A stretch of DNA of 64,000 bases from Ectopseudomonas alcaliphila (GCF_900101755.1 NZ_FNAE01000001.1:1364001-1428000); one strand, 5' to 3'. Shown: positions 17,141 to 27,714, numbered from the stretch's first letter. Translations and numbers: made by a program. The notes: generated from the letters alone by a model not told the origin.

Positions 17141-18754
17141 ATGACCGAGCACCCGGATCCCAGTCGGGATCGCCTCAAGCACCATTTCGCCCAGCGCGTC
17201 ATTCACCAGGCACGCCAGGTGCTGGAAGTCTGGCAGCGCCTGCAACGCAGCGAATGGAACGATGCCGGCATGGCTGAGCTGAGCGAAGCCAACCTGCGAC
17301 TGCTGCGTTATGCCGAGCGTTTCGAACAGATCGAGCACGCCCAGCTGGCGCAGAGCATTGGCGTCAGCCTCGATGAAGTGATGGAAAATCGCGGTCGCCT
17401 CAACAGCACGCTGATCGCCCGCCTCAATCAGGCCATGCAGCGCTTGTCGAGAACCGGCCTGCGTCATAGCGATGCCTTCGAACAGACCTTCCTACCGCCA
17501 CTGCGTAAACCGGTCTATCTCGCCCTGCAGGATGCCCAGCGCGCCGAGCGCCTGGCCCAGCAACTGGAATTCTTCGGGCTGGCCGCACAGGCCCTGAGCG
17601 ATGAGCGCGCCTTCCGTGCCGCCATCAGCGAGCGCCACCCGGCCGCCATCGTCATGGACGTCGACTTCGCCGGCGCAGGCCTGGAGCTGGCCAACTCGGT
17701 GCAAGAAGGTCTGGAGCAGAAAATCCCGCTGCTGTTCTTCAGCCACTGCGATACCGACACCCCGACGCGCCTGGCTGCGGTGCGCGCCGGTGGCCAGGAA
17801 TTCTTCACCGGCTCGCTGGATGCATCGAGCCTGCTCGAACGTATCGAGGTGCTGACCCACGTCTCGCAGTACGACCCGTACAAGGTGCTGATCGTCGACG
17901 ATTCCAAGGCCCAGGCGACCCACACCGAGCGCGTGCTCAACAGCGCCGGCATCCTCACTCACACCCTGACCGAGCCCATCCTGGCGATGGACGCGCTGGC
18001 CGAGTTCCAGCCGGACCTGATCATCCTCGACATGTACATGCCCGAATGCAATGGCACCGAGCTGGCCAAGGTGATCCGCCACAACGATCGCTACGTCAGC
18101 GTGCCGATCATCTACCTGTCGGCCGAGGACGATCTCGACAAGCAGCTCGACGCCATGAGCGAGGGCGGCGACGACTTCCTCACCAAGCCGATCAAACCAC
18201 GCCACCTGATCGCCACCGTGCGCAACCGCGCGGCCCGTGCGCGCAACCTCAAGGCACGTATGGTGCGTGACAGCCTGACAGGCCTGTACAACCACACCCA
18301 TACCCTGCAACTGCTCGATGACGCCTGCTTTCGCGCACGCCGCGAAGAGCAGCCGCTGGCCTTTGCCATGCTCGACATCGACCACTTCAAGAAGGTCAAC
18401 GACACCTATGGTCACCCCATGGGGGACCGGGTGATCAAGAGCCTGGCGCTGTTCCTCAAGCAGCGCCTGCGCAAGACCGATCATATCGGCCGTTACGGTG
18501 GCGAAGAGTTCGCCGTGGTACTGCCCGACACCGACGAGCAGTCGGCGCTCAAGGTGCTGGATGAAATCCGCCAGCGTTTCGCCGAGATCAACTACCCGGC
18601 CCAGCCGCAGGACCTGTCCTGCACCTTCAGCTGCGGCATCGCCATGCTGCAGCCAGGCCTGGACGGCAACGCGCTGTCCAAGCGCGCCGACGAAGCGCTG
18701 TACAAGGCCAAGCACGGTGGTCGCAATCGGGTGGAGCTTTACAGCGGCGATTGA
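17141..18754 (+). CDS. gcbA: Diguanylate cyclase response regulator GcbA
   Basis: 537-residue cytoplasmic protein: a helical N-terminal region (1-115), a degenerate receiver (about 125-240), a normal receiver (about 247-365, phospho-acceptor Asp near 297 in LIILDMYMP, conserved Lys in TKPIKP) and a GGDEF domain (about 375-535). The catalytic motif is GGEEF (about 453-457) and an I-site RKTD stands five residues before it. Architecture, length and place between DUF2333 and ctpL match GcbA (PA4843), a c-di-GMP synthase that promotes surface attachment. The first receiver lacks the acidic pair and the conserved Lys, so it is probably not phosphorylated. Confidence 0.93.
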   Translation: MTEHPDPSRDRLKHHFAQRVIHQARQVLEVWQRLQRSEWNDAGMAELSEANLRLLRYAERFEQIEHAQLAQSIGVSLDEVMENRGRLNSTLIARLNQAMQRLSRTGLRHSDAFEQTFLPPLRKPVYLALQDAQRAERLAQQLEFFGLAAQALSDERAFRAAISERHPAAIVMDVDFAGAGLELANSVQEGLEQKIPLLFFSHCDTDTPTRLAAVRAGGQEFFTGSLDASSLLERIEVLTHVSQYDPYKVLIVDDSKAQATHTERVLNSAGILTHTLTEPILAMDALAEFQPDLIILDMYMPECNGTELAKVIRHNDRYVSVPIIYLSAEDDLDKQLDAMSEGGDDFLTKPIKPRHLIATVRNRAARARNLKARMVRDSLTGLYNHTHTLQLLDDACFRARREEQPLAFAMLDIDHFKKVNDTYGHPMGDRVIKSLALFLKQRLRKTDHIGRYGGEEFAVVLPDTDEQSALKVLDEIRQRFAEINYPAQPQDLSCTFSCGIAMLQPGLDGNALSKRADEALYKAKHGGRNRVELYSGD

Positions 18755-18799
18755 CGCACTGCCTCGCCGGCGCAAACGCAAAGCGTGACCCGGATCACA

Positions 18800-18831
18800 C
18801 CGTCATCAGGATGTAACCAAACCGCAATAAC
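18800..18831 (+). promoter_or_regulatory. Candidate Pho box and -10 upstream of ctpL
   Basis: CCGTCAT (18800-18806) and ATGTAAC (18811-18817), 11 bases apart start to start, resemble the PhoB direct repeat CTGTCAT-N4-CTGTCAT (6/7 and 4/7 matches). AATAAC at 18826-18831 is at the spacing expected for a -10 of a PhoB-activated promoter. ctpL of P. aeruginosa is known for its role in phosphate taxis, which makes the match more credible. Confidence 0.45.
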
Positions 18832-18867
18832 CTCGCGGGCATCGTTCAGCCGTCGATCGAGCCCGTC

Positions 18868-20832
18868 ATGCGCCTCAAGCTACTCACCAATCTCAATACT
18901 CTGCTGCTGGTCACCGTCTGCGTCGCTCTGGCGGCGACACTTTGGTGGTCACAGCGTGCGTTGCAGCAACCGGTGCAGCTGATGGAACGCTACCTGACGC
19001 TGTCGCAACAGTTCCAGCGCGAGGTAGCCGACAACATTCAGGCCTACCTGGCCAGTGGCAACGCCGTGCAACACAGCGCCGCGACCCAGGCCATCGACAC
19101 CTTCGACGAATCCATCGAACAACTGCCGCGACAATTGACCGCCGAGCTGCGCCCAAGCCTGGAGCAACTGCGCGACTTCAGCGCCAATCAGTTGCTGGCG
19201 GCCGGCAAGCTGGCCGGTGATCCGCAGGGCCTGCTGCTACAGGCCGAACGCGAGATGCTCGCTGCGCTGGAACAACTGACCCAGTACGTCGCAGGCGCCA
19301 GCAGCCCCGCCGCGGGTGACTATCGCAAACCGCTGCAGGAAGCCGGTTCGCGCCTGCTGAGGCTGGCTCATGCCCGCGAACGCTTCACCAATCAGGGCCG
19401 TAGCGAACTGCTCGGCGACGTCGAACGCGAACTCAAGGCCCTTGCTCAGCAGGTAGAAGCGCTGGATAAGTTGCCACTACTCGGCGTGCAACAGGCCGAC
19501 AACTCTGCCAGCGTCGGTTTCGCCGCGCTGCTCGGGCTGGATGACGCACAGCAGGAACAGCAGGCGCAGGACCGCGGCATCGAGCTGAAACGCGAACTGG
19601 GCACCCTGGTACGCCGCTACCCCAGCGAACTGCAACGTACCCGCGAGCTGGTCGGGCAACGCCAGCAACTGGCCATTACCACCACCGAGCGTGTGACCCA
19701 GGTGCAACAGGCACTGGCTGCGCTGGAGCCGCTGGTAAAAGGCGAATACGCACGCATTCAGGGCGAGGTCCGGCTGATTCAGGGCCTGATGATCGGCCTG
19801 ATCCTGTTGATCGCCCTGCTCATCGACCGCATCCAGCGGCGCCTGTCACAGGTGCTCGGGCACCTGGTACCGGCGCTGTCACAGTGGGCCAAAGGTGATT
19901 TCGCGACGCCGATCAGCATCAATTCCCGCACCCGCGAGCTACGCGATATCGAAGACTCGCTCAATCACCTGCGCCGCTATCTGGTGGAGTTGGTCGCCAG
20001 CATCCGCGGCCATGCCGAGCATGTCGCCGGCTCCAGCCGTACCCTGGCCGATCTCAGCGGCGGCCTGCACGGCGGCGCCGAACGCCAGGCCGGCGATACC
20101 GCTCTGATCCGCGACGCATTGAGCGAGCTGGAAGCAACCATCGGCCAGGTCGCCGAGGACGCCAGCCAGACCGCCGATGCCAGCCGCGACGCCGACCGCG
20201 CCCTGGTTCAGGGCCAGCAGGTCATCGGTCAAAGCCTGGAAGGGCTGCATGCACTGGTGACCGAGGTACAGGGCAACGCTCAGGCCATCGAGCGCCTGGC
20301 CGACGAGACCGCCACCATCGGCAGCGTGCTCACGGTGATTCGTGGCATCGCCGAACAAACCAACCTGCTCGCCCTCAACGCCGCCATCGAGGCCGCGCGC
20401 GCCGGCGAGGCCGGCCGTGGCTTTGCCGTGGTCGCCGACGAAGTGCGCTCACTGTCGCAACGCACCGGCAGCGCCACGGCGGAAATCCAGGATGTGATCG
20501 GCCGCCTGCAGCAGGCTGCGCACCAATCGGTGCAGGCCATGCGTGCCCAGGTCGAGCACGCCGAAGCCACTGCCGGCAAAGCCGAGGCAGCCGACGGCGC
20601 GCTGGACGAGATCGTCAGCGCCATACGCACCATCGCCAGCATGGCCAGGCGTATCGCCGAGGCCACTGCGCAGCAGAGCGATGCGGTCAGCGAGATTCGC
20701 GAACACGGCGAACGCATCCACCAACTGGGCGACGACAACCTCGGCCTGATCGCCAACGGACGCAGCGAAAGCGAGCGCCTGCTGCACCTTGGCGGCCAGT
20801 TGCACAGCGCCGTACAGGCGTTTCGCGTCTAA
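18868..20832 (+). CDS. ctpL: Methyl-accepting chemotaxis protein CtpL
   Basis: 654-residue chemoreceptor. First membrane helix at about 12-34, a long all-helical periplasmic domain (about 35-305, the size of a helical bimodular sensor), second helix at about 307-325, HAMP, and a full cytoplasmic signalling domain with the conserved hairpin tip [16 protein letters not shown] followed by [16 protein letters not shown] near residue 500. The C-terminus shows no CheR-tethering pentapeptide. Placement between gcbA and dsbD matches PA4844 (CtpL), a receptor for inorganic phosphate at low concentration in P. aeruginosa. A possible Pho box lies upstream. The orthology is based on sequence type and synteny. 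Confidence 0.9.
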   Translation: MRLKLLTNLNTLLLVTVCVALAATLWWSQRALQQPVQLMERYLTLSQQFQREVADNIQAYLASGNAVQHSAATQAIDTFDESIEQLPRQLTAELRPSLEQLRDFSANQLLAAGKLAGDPQGLLLQAEREMLAALEQLTQYVAGASSPAAGDYRKPLQEAGSRLLRLAHARERFTNQGRSELLGDVERELKALAQQVEALDKLPLLGVQQADNSASVGFAALLGLDDAQQEQQAQDRGIELKRELGTLVRRYPSELQRTRELVGQRQQLAITTTERVTQVQQALAALEPLVKGEYARIQGEVRLIQGLMIGLILLIALLIDRIQRRLSQVLGHLVPALSQWAKGDFATPISINSRTRELRDIEDSLNHLRRYLVELVASIRGHAEHVAGSSRTLADLSGGLHGGAERQAGDTALIRDALSELEATIGQVAEDASQTADASRDADRALVQGQQVIGQSLEGLHALVTEVQGNAQAIERLADETATIGSVLTVIRGIAEQTNLLALNAAIEAARAGEAGRGFAVVADEVRSLSQRTGSATAEIQDVIGRLQQAAHQSVQAMRAQVEHAEATAGKAEAADGALDEIVSAIRTIASMARRIAEATAQQSDAVSEIREHGERIHQLGDDNLGLIANGRSESERLLHLGGQLHSAVQAFRV

Positions 20833-20999
20833 CCGCTGCGACACGGCAGCGCAGGCTTGATCTGCGCGGGAACTCGACAAGGCCGGCCTCCTCCAAGGTT
20901 CCGCTCATCCCCGGCAAACGACGCCCCGGCGCGGCGGCGACGATACGGGCGGGCGCTTTCCGGTATCATGCCGCCACCTTTCGCCGAGATATTCGCCCG

Positions 21000-22799
21000 A
21001 TGTCACTGCGTCGACTGCTGCTTCCCCTGCTTCTGCTCTGCCTGAGCCTGCCCGCCAGCGCCAACCTGTTCGACCAGCGCCCTGCCGCCTCGCCGATTGG
21101 CGCGCCGCTGAACAACAGCAGCGACTTCCTGCCGGTGCGCGAAGCCTTCAAGCTGAGCCTGGTAAGCAGCGATGCACAGGCAGTGACGCTGCGCTTCGTC
21201 GCGGCCGAGGGTTATTACCTCTATCGCCATCGCTTCAATTTCAGTGTCGAACCGGCGGATCTGGTGCTCGGCGAAGCCGAATTGCCAGCAGGCGAAGCCA
21301 AGCACGATGAATTCTTCGGCGATGTCGAGGTGTACTACGGCGTGCTGGATATCCGCGTGCCGCTGGACAACCCGGATGAGCGCCCGCTGCGCCTGCAGGT
21401 CGGCTATCAGGGCTGCGCGGACAAGGGCCTGTGCTATCCACCGGAGACAGAGTTCATCGAGATCGGCGATATGCCGGCGGCGAGCTCGGCAAGCGCCCTG
21501 TCGACCGTGGCTAACGTGGCTGCAGCCTGGAACTGGAAAGAACTGACGTTGTTCTTCCTCGGCGGCCTGGCGCTGACCTTCACCCCCTGTGTGCTGCCGA
21601 TGCTGCCGATCCTGTCCGGCGTGGTGCTGCGCGGGCAACTGGGGGGCTTTCGCAGCCTGACTCTGTCGCTGGCCTACGTGTTGCCGATGGCGATCTGTTT
21701 CGCCGTCCTCGGCACACTTATGGGGCTGTTCGGCGCAGGCCTCAACCTACAGGCGCGTCTGCAATCGGCTTGGGTATTGGTGCCTTTCGCCGCCTTCTTC
21801 GCCTTCTTCGCGCTGGCCATGTTCGGCCTGTTCGAGCTGCGCCTGCCGCGCTTCATCAGTGAACCGCTGGATCGCCTGGCCGGCAAGACCCATGGTGGCT
21901 CGCATCTGAATGCCGCCCTGCTCGGCGTACTCTCCAGCCTGCTGGTCAGCCCCTGCGTTTCGGCGCCGCTGGCCGGTGCCCTGCTTTATATCAGCGCCAG
22001 TGGCGACGCCTTGGGCGGCGGCCTGAAACTCCTCGCGCTCGGCCTCGGCATGGGCACACCGCTGGTGCTGTTCGCCGTTGGCGGTGGTGCACTGCTGCCA
22101 AAAACCGGCACCTGGATGGTCAGCGTACGCAATGCATTCGGCGTGCTGTTGCTGGCCGTTTCGGTCTGGCTGCTCGAGCGCGTGCTGCCGGGCAGTCTCA
22201 GCCTGGCCCTGTGGGGCCTCCTGGCTGGCGGCGTGGCAGTGTTCCTCGGCGCACTGGAGTTCGGCCCCAAGACGCATCGGCAGAAGCTCGGCCAGATCGC
22301 CGGCCTGGCACTGCTGGTTTACGCCCTGGCCGCCTGGGTCGGTGCCCTGCAGGGCGCGACCGATCCGCTCAAACCGCTCGGCCAGTTGCAGGCCGGTGCC
22401 AGCCAGAGCAGCGCCAAGAGTGGCGCCTGGCAAACCCTGAGCAGCCCTGCCGAACTGGACGCCGCACTGGCCGAAGCCAAAGCCGGCGGCCAACCGCTGC
22501 TGCTGGACTGGTATGCCGACTGGTGCATCAGCTGCAAGGTCATCGAGCGCGAGGTATTCGGCAATGCCGAAGTGGGCAGCAAACTGGCCGGCTGGCGCCT
22601 GATCCGCTTCGACATCACCGAAAGCAACGCCGCCCAGCGCGCCCTGCTGGACCGCTACAAGTTGTTCGGCCCGCCCGCCATCCAGTTGTTCGCTGGCAAT
22701 GGTGACGAATTGCTCGATCTGCGTGTCGTAGGTGAGGTCAATGCCGCCACCTTCGTCGGCCGCCTGGATCAGGCGAGCAGCCGCCAGGCAGGTCGTTGA
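21000..22799 (+). CDS. dsbD: Thiol:disulfide interchange protein DsbD
   Basis: 599-residue inner-membrane reductase that carries electrons from cytoplasmic thioredoxin to the periplasm for DsbC, DsbG and cytochrome maturation. It has a signal peptide (1-22), an N-terminal DsbD-alpha domain with its cysteine pair (GCADKGLCYP), an eight-helix core with the paired cysteines in FTPCVLPMLPI and SPCVSAPLAGA, and a thioredoxin-like C-terminal domain with CISC at residues 509-512. All three redox pairs are therefore present. Same position as dipZ (PA4845) in P. aeruginosa. Confidence 0.96.
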   Translation: MSLRRLLLPLLLLCLSLPASANLFDQRPAASPIGAPLNNSSDFLPVREAFKLSLVSSDAQAVTLRFVAAEGYYLYRHRFNFSVEPADLVLGEAELPAGEAKHDEFFGDVEVYYGVLDIRVPLDNPDERPLRLQVGYQGCADKGLCYPPETEFIEIGDMPAASSASALSTVANVAAAWNWKELTLFFLGGLALTFTPCVLPMLPILSGVVLRGQLGGFRSLTLSLAYVLPMAICFAVLGTLMGLFGAGLNLQARLQSAWVLVPFAAFFAFFALAMFGLFELRLPRFISEPLDRLAGKTHGGSHLNAALLGVLSSLLVSPCVSAPLAGALLYISASGDALGGGLKLLALGLGMGTPLVLFAVGGGALLPKTGTWMVSVRNAFGVLLLAVSVWLLERVLPGSLSLALWGLLAGGVAVFLGALEFGPKTHRQKLGQIAGLALLVYALAAWVGALQGATDPLKPLGQLQAGASQSSAKSGAWQTLSSPAELDAALAEAKAGGQPLLLDWYADWCISCKVIEREVFGNAEVGSKLAGWRLIRFDITESNAAQRALLDRYKLFGPPAIQLFAGNGDELLDLRVVGEVNAATFVGRLDQASSRQAGR

Positions 22800-22906
22800 A
22801 CGCTGTCGACGCGATCATCGCCCGCTCTTGGCAAATGCCCTGGCAACGACCGAAACCAGCGCTATAGTCATATTTCTGCCGCAAACAGCAGGCATCGTGT
22901 CGACTA

Positions 22907-22935
22907 TTGCTGACATCGCGCAGCTGCGGCATAGT
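22907..22935 (+). promoter_or_regulatory. Candidate sigma-70 promoter of aroQ-accBC
   Basis: TTGCTG (22907-22912), a 17-base spacer, then CATAGT (22930-22935), ending 32 bases before the aroQ ATG. The gap between dsbD and aroQ is 168 bases, enough for an independent promoter. Confidence 0.4.
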
Positions 22936-22967
22936 CCTGCGCAGCCCGAACAACAAGGAACGCGTAC

Positions 22968-23414
22968 ATGGCCACCCTACTGGTGCTACACGGCCCCAAC
23001 CTGAATATGCTGGGCACCCGCGAGCCCGACAAATATGGCGCCACCACCCTCGCCGAGATCAATCAGGATCTGGAGCAGCGCGCACGCGAGGCTGGCCATC
23101 ATCTGCTGTACCTGCAAAGCAATGCCGAGTACGAACTGATCGACCGCATTCACGCCGCAAAGGGTGAAGGTGTCGACTTTATCCTGATCAATCCTGCCGC
23201 TTTTACCCACACAAGCGTCGCATTACGTGACGCATTGCTGGCGGTGAGCATCCCATTCATCGAAGTGCACCTGTCCAACGTGCACAAGCGTGAACCTTTC
23301 CGCCATCACTCCTACTTTTCCGACGTTGCAGTAGGGGTGATCTGCGGCCTTGGCGCCAGCGGTTATCGGCTGGCCCTGGAAGCGGCACTCGAACAACTGA
23401 CCGGGCGCGCCTGA
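22968..23414 (+). CDS. aroQ: Type II 3-dehydroquinate dehydratase
   Basis: 148-residue enzyme of the shikimate pathway (3-dehydroquinate to 3-dehydroshikimate). The N-terminal motif [14 protein letters not shown], catalytic Tyr23 in the mobile loop, NPAAFTH and [17 protein letters not shown] are all intact. Length is typical of the dodecameric type II family. AAGGA stands before the ATG. It precedes accB-accC as in P. aeruginosa, an arrangement of unrelated pathways that is conserved in the genus. Confidence 0.97.
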   Translation: MATLLVLHGPNLNMLGTREPDKYGATTLAEINQDLEQRAREAGHHLLYLQSNAEYELIDRIHAAKGEGVDFILINPAAFTHTSVALRDALLAVSIPFIEVHLSNVHKREPFRHHSYFSDVAVGVICGLGASGYRLALEAALEQLTGRA

Positions 23415-23464
23415 CGCGCAGCCTGGTAGACAAGTCCTACCTCACCTCTGGGAGTTGACCATTC

Positions 23465-23926
23465 ATGGATATCCGTAAAGTCAAGAAACTGATCGAACTG
23501 CTGGAAGAGTCCGGTATCGACGAGCTGGAGATCAAAGAGGGCGAAGAGTCCGTACGCATCAGCCGTCACAGCAAGCAACCGGCCTATGCTCCGCAGCCGA
23601 TGTACGCGCCGGCTCCGGCTCCGGTCGCCGCACCTGTCGCCGCAGCAGCTCCGAGCGCTGAAGCCGCCCCGGCCGCCGCACCGAAACTGAACGGCACCGT
23701 CGCGCGTTCGCCGATGGTCGGTACCTTCTACCGCGCAGCTTCGCCGACCTCCGGTAACTTCGTCGAGATCGGTCAGACCGTGAAGAAAGGCGACATCCTG
23801 TGCATCGTCGAAGCGATGAAGATGATGAACCACATCGAAGCCGAAGCCAGCGGTGTGATCGAATCCATCCTGGTGGAAAACGGCCAGCCGGTTGAGTACG
23901 ACCAACCCCTGTTCACCATCGTTTGA
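23465..23926 (+). CDS. accB: Acetyl-CoA carboxylase biotin carboxyl carrier protein
   Basis: 153-residue carrier that shuttles carboxyl groups on biotin during malonyl-CoA synthesis. An N-terminal dimerisation segment (1-40), a flexible Ala/Pro-rich linker (about 42-75) and the biotinyl domain, with the biotinylated Lys119 in EAMKMMN, are clear. GGGAG lies upstream of the ATG. It is followed after 17 bases by accC; the two are nearly always one operon, with AccB known to autoregulate it in E. coli. Confidence 0.97.
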   Translation: MDIRKVKKLIELLEESGIDELEIKEGEESVRISRHSKQPAYAPQPMYAPAPAPVAAPVAAAAPSAEAAPAAAPKLNGTVARSPMVGTFYRAASPTSGNFVEIGQTVKKGDILCIVEAMKMMNHIEAEASGVIESILVENGQPVEYDQPLFTIV

Positions 23927-23943
23927 TGCCCGGGGAGCCTGCA

Positions 23944-25299
23944 ATGCAGAAGCTGGAAAAAGTCCTTATCGCCAACCGTGGCGAAATCGCCCTGCGTATC
24001 CTGCGTGCCTGCAAGGAGCTGGGCATCAAGACGGTGGCCGTGCACTCCACCGCCGACCGCGAACTGATGCACCTGGGCCTGGCCGACGAATGCGTCTGCA
24101 TTGGCCCGGCCGCAGGCTCGCTGTCGTACCTGAACATTCCGGCCATCATCAGTGCCGCCGAGCTGACTGGCGCTACCGCCATTCATCCGGGCTATGGCTT
24201 CCTGGCCGAGAATGCCGACTTCGCCGAACAAGTGGAGAACTCCGGCTTCGCCTTCATCGGCCCGAAAGCCGACACTATTCGCCTGATGGGCGACAAGGTG
24301 TCGGCCAAGGAAGCCATGATCAAAACCGGCGTCCCGGTGGTGCCTGGTTCCGACGGCCCGCTGCCGGAAGACGAGGAAGAAGCCCTGCGCATCGCCCGTG
24401 AAGTGGGCTACCCGGTGATCATCAAGGCCGCTGGCGGCGGCGGTGGTCGCGGCATGCGCGTGGTGCACAAGGAAGAAGACCTGATCAAATCGGCCAAGCT
24501 GACCCGTACCGAAGCCGGTGCTGCGTTCGGCAACCCGATGGTCTATCTGGAAAAATTCCTCGGCAACCCGCGCCACGTCGAAGTCCAGGTACTGTCCGAC
24601 GGCCAGGGCAACGCGATTCACCTGTACGACCGCGACTGCTCGCTGCAGCGCCGTCACCAGAAGGTGATCGAAGAGGCTCCGGCCCCGCTGATCGACGAGA
24701 AGGCCCGCGCCGAAGTGCTCAAGCGCTGCGTCGATGCCTGCATCGAGATCGGCTACCGCGGTGCCGGCACCTTCGAGTTCCTCTATGAAGACGGTCGCTT
24801 CTACTTCATCGAAATGAACACCCGTGTTCAGGTGGAGCACCCAGTCACCGAAATGGTCACCGGCATCGACATTCTCAAGGAGATGCTCAGCATCGCCGCT
24901 GGCAACAAGCTGTCGATCAAGCAGGAAGACGTGAAGATTCTCGGTCACTCGGTCGAGTGCCGGATCAACGCCGAAGACCCGGACAACTTCATGCCCAGCC
25001 CTGGCAAGGTCAAACATTTCCATGCCCCGGGCGGCAATGGCGTTCGTGTCGATTCGCACCTGTACAGTGGCTACAGCGTGCCGCCGCACTACGACTCGCT
25101 GATCGGCAAGCTGATCACCTTCGGCAAGGACCGTGACGAGGCCATGGCCCGTATGCGCAACGCCCTCGACGAGATCGTGGTCGACGGCATCAAGACCAAC
25201 GTGCCGCTGCACCGCGACCTGACCCGCGACAAGGGTTTCGTCAAAGGTGGCGTGAACATCCATTACCTGGAAAAGAAACTGGGTATGGACAAGCACTGA
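23944..25299 (+). CDS. accC: Acetyl-CoA carboxylase biotin carboxylase subunit
   Basis: 451-residue ATP-grasp enzyme that carboxylates the biotin on AccB. It begins [14 protein letters not shown], carries the glycine-rich ATP loop ([14 protein letters not shown]) and the [14 protein letters not shown] catalytic strand. The ATG at 23944 is preferred to an in-frame ATG at 23923 because GGGGAG precedes it and the product then starts at the family N-terminus. Followed by a stem-loop that probably ends the operon. Confidence 0.97.
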   Translation: MQKLEKVLIANRGEIALRILRACKELGIKTVAVHSTADRELMHLGLADECVCIGPAAGSLSYLNIPAIISAAELTGATAIHPGYGFLAENADFAEQVENSGFAFIGPKADTIRLMGDKVSAKEAMIKTGVPVVPGSDGPLPEDEEEALRIAREVGYPVIIKAAGGGGGRGMRVVHKEEDLIKSAKLTRTEAGAAFGNPMVYLEKFLGNPRHVEVQVLSDGQGNAIHLYDRDCSLQRRHQKVIEEAPAPLIDEKARAEVLKRCVDACIEIGYRGAGTFEFLYEDGRFYFIEMNTRVQVEHPVTEMVTGIDILKEMLSIAAGNKLSIKQEDVKILGHSVECRINAEDPDNFMPSPGKVKHFHAPGGNGVRVDSHLYSGYSVPPHYDSLIGKLITFGKDRDEAMARMRNALDEIVVDGIKTNVPLHRDLTRDKGFVKGGVNIHYLEKKLGMDKH

Positions 25300-25319
25300 G
25301 TCCTGACTCACTGCATCAC

Positions 25320-25343
25320 AGGGGCTGCCTTCGGGCGGCCCCT
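25320..25343 (+). terminator. Stem-loop after accC
   Basis: A 10-bp stem (AGGGGCTGCC/GGCGGCCCCT, one G-T pair) with a TTCG tetraloop lies 21 bases after the accC stop. The following sequence has only a short T run, so termination may be partial. Confidence 0.6.
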
Positions 25344-25427
25344 GTCGTTTCAGCGGTCGAACTGGCAAGCCGCCCACCCCTTCAAGTAAGCTGCGCGGCC
25401 AAACGCGCGCCCTTCATGAGGTTTTTC

Positions 25428-26306
25428 ATGCCCTGGTTACAAGTCCGTCTCGCCATCACTCCTGAGCAGGCAGAAACCTACGAGGACGCCCTGCTGGAAG
25501 TGGGCGCCGTATCGGTAACCTTCATGGACGCCGAAGATCAACCGATCTTCGAGCCGGATCTGGGGACCACCCCGCTGTGGTCGCACACCCACCTGCTCGC
25601 CCTGTTCGAGGCCGACACCGACGAAACCGCGCTGCTCGCCCACCTGCAGCTACTGTGCGGCGGCGCGCTGCCGGAACACCATATCGAACGCATCGAGGAT
25701 CAGGACTGGGAACGCAGCTGGATGGATGGCTTCCAGCCGATGCGTTTCGGTCAGCGCCTGTGGATCGTGCCGAGCTGGCACGCCGCGCCTGAGCCGGATG
25801 CGGTCAACCTGCTGCTCGATCCGGGCCTGGCCTTCGGCACCGGCACCCACCCGACCACCGCACTGTGCCTGGAATGGCTCGATGGCCAGAACCTGGACGA
25901 CTGCAGCGTGCTCGACTTCGGCTGCGGCTCGGGCATTCTGGCCATCGCTGCCCTGTTGCTCGGCGCGCCGCAGGCGGTCGGGACCGATATCGACCCGCAG
26001 GCCCTCGAGGCTTCGCGCGACAACGCCTCGCGCAACGGCATCGATCCGGCCCGTTTCCCGGTGTATCTGCCTGCCGACCTGCCGCAACAGCCCGCTGACG
26101 TGGTCGTCGCCAACATCCTCGCCGGCCCGCTGGTTTCCCTGGCACCGCAGATCACCGCGCTGGTCAAAGGCGGTGGACGCCTGGCGCTGTCGGGCATTCT
26201 CGCCGAGCAGGCCGAGGAAGTCCGCGCCGCCTACGCAGGCGCCTTCGACCTCGACCCAACGGCCATCAAGGACGGCTGGGTGCGCATCAGCGGCGTCAAG
26301 CGCTGA
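25428..26306 (+). CDS. prmA: Ribosomal protein L11 methyltransferase
   Basis: 292-residue SAM-dependent methyltransferase that trimethylates ribosomal protein L11. The N-terminal substrate-recognition domain starts [10 protein letters not shown]; the SAM-binding motif [16 protein letters not shown], the acidic TDIDPQAL and the NILAGPL motif are present. The ATG at 25428 is preferred over an in-frame ATG at 25416, because GAGG sits at proper distance and it gives the standard length. Conserved neighbour of accC in Pseudomonas. Confidence 0.96.
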   Translation: MPWLQVRLAITPEQAETYEDALLEVGAVSVTFMDAEDQPIFEPDLGTTPLWSHTHLLALFEADTDETALLAHLQLLCGGALPEHHIERIEDQDWERSWMDGFQPMRFGQRLWIVPSWHAAPEPDAVNLLLDPGLAFGTGTHPTTALCLEWLDGQNLDDCSVLDFGCGSGILAIAALLLGAPQAVGTDIDPQALEASRDNASRNGIDPARFPVYLPADLPQQPADVVVANILAGPLVSLAPQITALVKGGGRLALSGILAEQAEEVRAAYAGAFDLDPTAIKDGWVRISGVKR

Positions 26307-26359
26307 ACCGCGCGCAGTCGTTGCGTTAGACTAGCTGCTTGGATTTTCCGGACCCGCGC

Positions 26360-27625
26360 ATGAGCGAAAGCCACGTCACCCAGTGCCCCAATTGCCGTAC
26401 CAGCTTCCGCGTCAGCCAGGCGCAGCTGGCTGCTGCCCACGGCGCAGTACGCTGCGGTGCCTGCCTGCACGTGTTCAACGCTGCCGAGCAACTGTTCGGC
26501 CCCCGCGCAGCCGCACCTGCGCCAGTGGCAGCCAAAACGGCAAGCGCTCCGACCAAAGCTCAACCCGACACCCGCCCCAAGGCGCCAGCGGCCAAGCCCG
26601 CTGACGATACCCTGTGGATTCATGACGACCTCGACCTGGACAGCCTCGACCTCGATGAGGAACTGGCCAAGCTGGAAGAGCAGGAACAACAGCTCTCGCA
26701 GCAGTTCCTCGCACTGGAACAGGCGCCGCGCTATGCCGAGAACTTCGGCAGCCGCGCGCCAGATGAGCAGGAAGATGCGCATGACGAAGCCTGGGCCGAA
26801 GCCCTGCTGCGTGACGAACCAGTCAAGCGCGAGCGCGACAGCCTCGAGCTGCAACCGACCGAGCAAGAGCCTGCGCCGCCGGCCACACCTGAACCCAAAC
26901 CCGCCGCTGCGATCGTCGCTGCGCGCCAACAGCCTATCGCCGACGACCTAGACGAAGCCGATGAGCCGCGCCTGGGTAACCTCGATGACGAACCCGACGA
27001 GCCGGAGCGACAGGACGAAGACCTGCGCACGGAACGTGACGAACCCAAGGTAGCGCGCAACGAGCCGGGGCTGCGCGAGGAGCGCCTGTTCGAACTGGAC
27101 GACGAACCCTTGCAACTCGACTGGCGCCAGCCACAGGGCACGTCCTGGGGCCGCCTGTTCGGCTGGGGGTTGCTCAATCTGCTGGCGGCTGGCGGCCTGC
27201 TGGCACAGTACGCCGCCTACAACTTCGATGAACTGGCACGCCAGGACCGCTATCGTCCCTGGTTCGAACAACTGTGCCCGAACATCGGCTGCACCCTGCC
27301 ATCGAAAGTCGACATCAGCCAGATTCGCAGCAGCAACCTGGTGGTACGCAGCCACCCGGAGTTCTCCGGCGCACTGATCGTCGACGCCATCCTTTATAAC
27401 CGCGCCTCCTTCGCCCAGCCCTTCCCACTGCTGGAGATGCGCTTCGCCGACCTGGGCGGACAACTGGTCGCCAGTCGTCGCTTCAAACCCAGCGAGTACC
27501 TTGCCGGCGAGCTGGCCGGACAGAGCGAGATGCCGCCGCAGACGCCCATCCACATCTCCCTGGACATCCTTGATCCAGGCACACGCGCGGTGAACTACAG
27601 CCTGAGCTTCCACTCGCCCGAGTAG
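26360..27625 (+). CDS. Zinc-ribbon and DUF3426 membrane protein
   Basis: 421-residue protein. An N-terminal MJ0042-type zinc ribbon has Cys pairs at 9/12 and 32/35; next is a long, very acidic, low-complexity region (about 45-255), one membrane helix (about 270-290) and a C-terminal DUF3426 domain. The ribbon is cytoplasmic and the C-terminal domain periplasmic by topology. Function is not established; related proteins in other genera are described as finger-like or motility-associated. It directly follows prmA, as in P. aeruginosa. The start at 26360 is chosen so that the ribbon is N-terminal. Confidence 0.85.
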   Translation: MSESHVTQCPNCRTSFRVSQAQLAAAHGAVRCGACLHVFNAAEQLFGPRAAAPAPVAAKTASAPTKAQPDTRPKAPAAKPADDTLWIHDDLDLDSLDLDEELAKLEEQEQQLSQQFLALEQAPRYAENFGSRAPDEQEDAHDEAWAEALLRDEPVKRERDSLELQPTEQEPAPPATPEPKPAAAIVAARQQPIADDLDEADEPRLGNLDDEPDEPERQDEDLRTERDEPKVARNEPGLREERLFELDDEPLQLDWRQPQGTSWGRLFGWGLLNLLAAGGLLAQYAAYNFDELARQDRYRPWFEQLCPNIGCTLPSKVDISQIRSSNLVVRSHPEFSGALIVDAILYNRASFAQPFPLLEMRFADLGGQLVASRRFKPSEYLAGELAGQSEMPPQTPIHISLDILDPGTRAVNYSLSFHSPE

Positions 27626-27714
27626 CCTGGAGGCAGCGCGACCCGTGGTCGCAGGCCTTTCATCTAACTACTGGCGATAAGCCCATAGCTGTTCAGAATT
27701 TGTTCAAAACGACC

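Noticed and set aside
25320..25343. Stem-loop as a possible riboswitch or attenuator for prmA
   Set aside because: It is a single GC-rich hairpin after accC with no leader peptide or alternative pairing; a terminator is the simpler reading.
23773..25377. 534-codon minus-strand open frame opposite accC
   Set aside because: Shadow of a certain gene (accC/accB), His/Asp/Val-rich with no domain. Similar mirror frames opposite speA (12699-14522), purH (29077-30888), purD (30824-32419) and atzF/uca (36107-39516) are rejected for the same reason.
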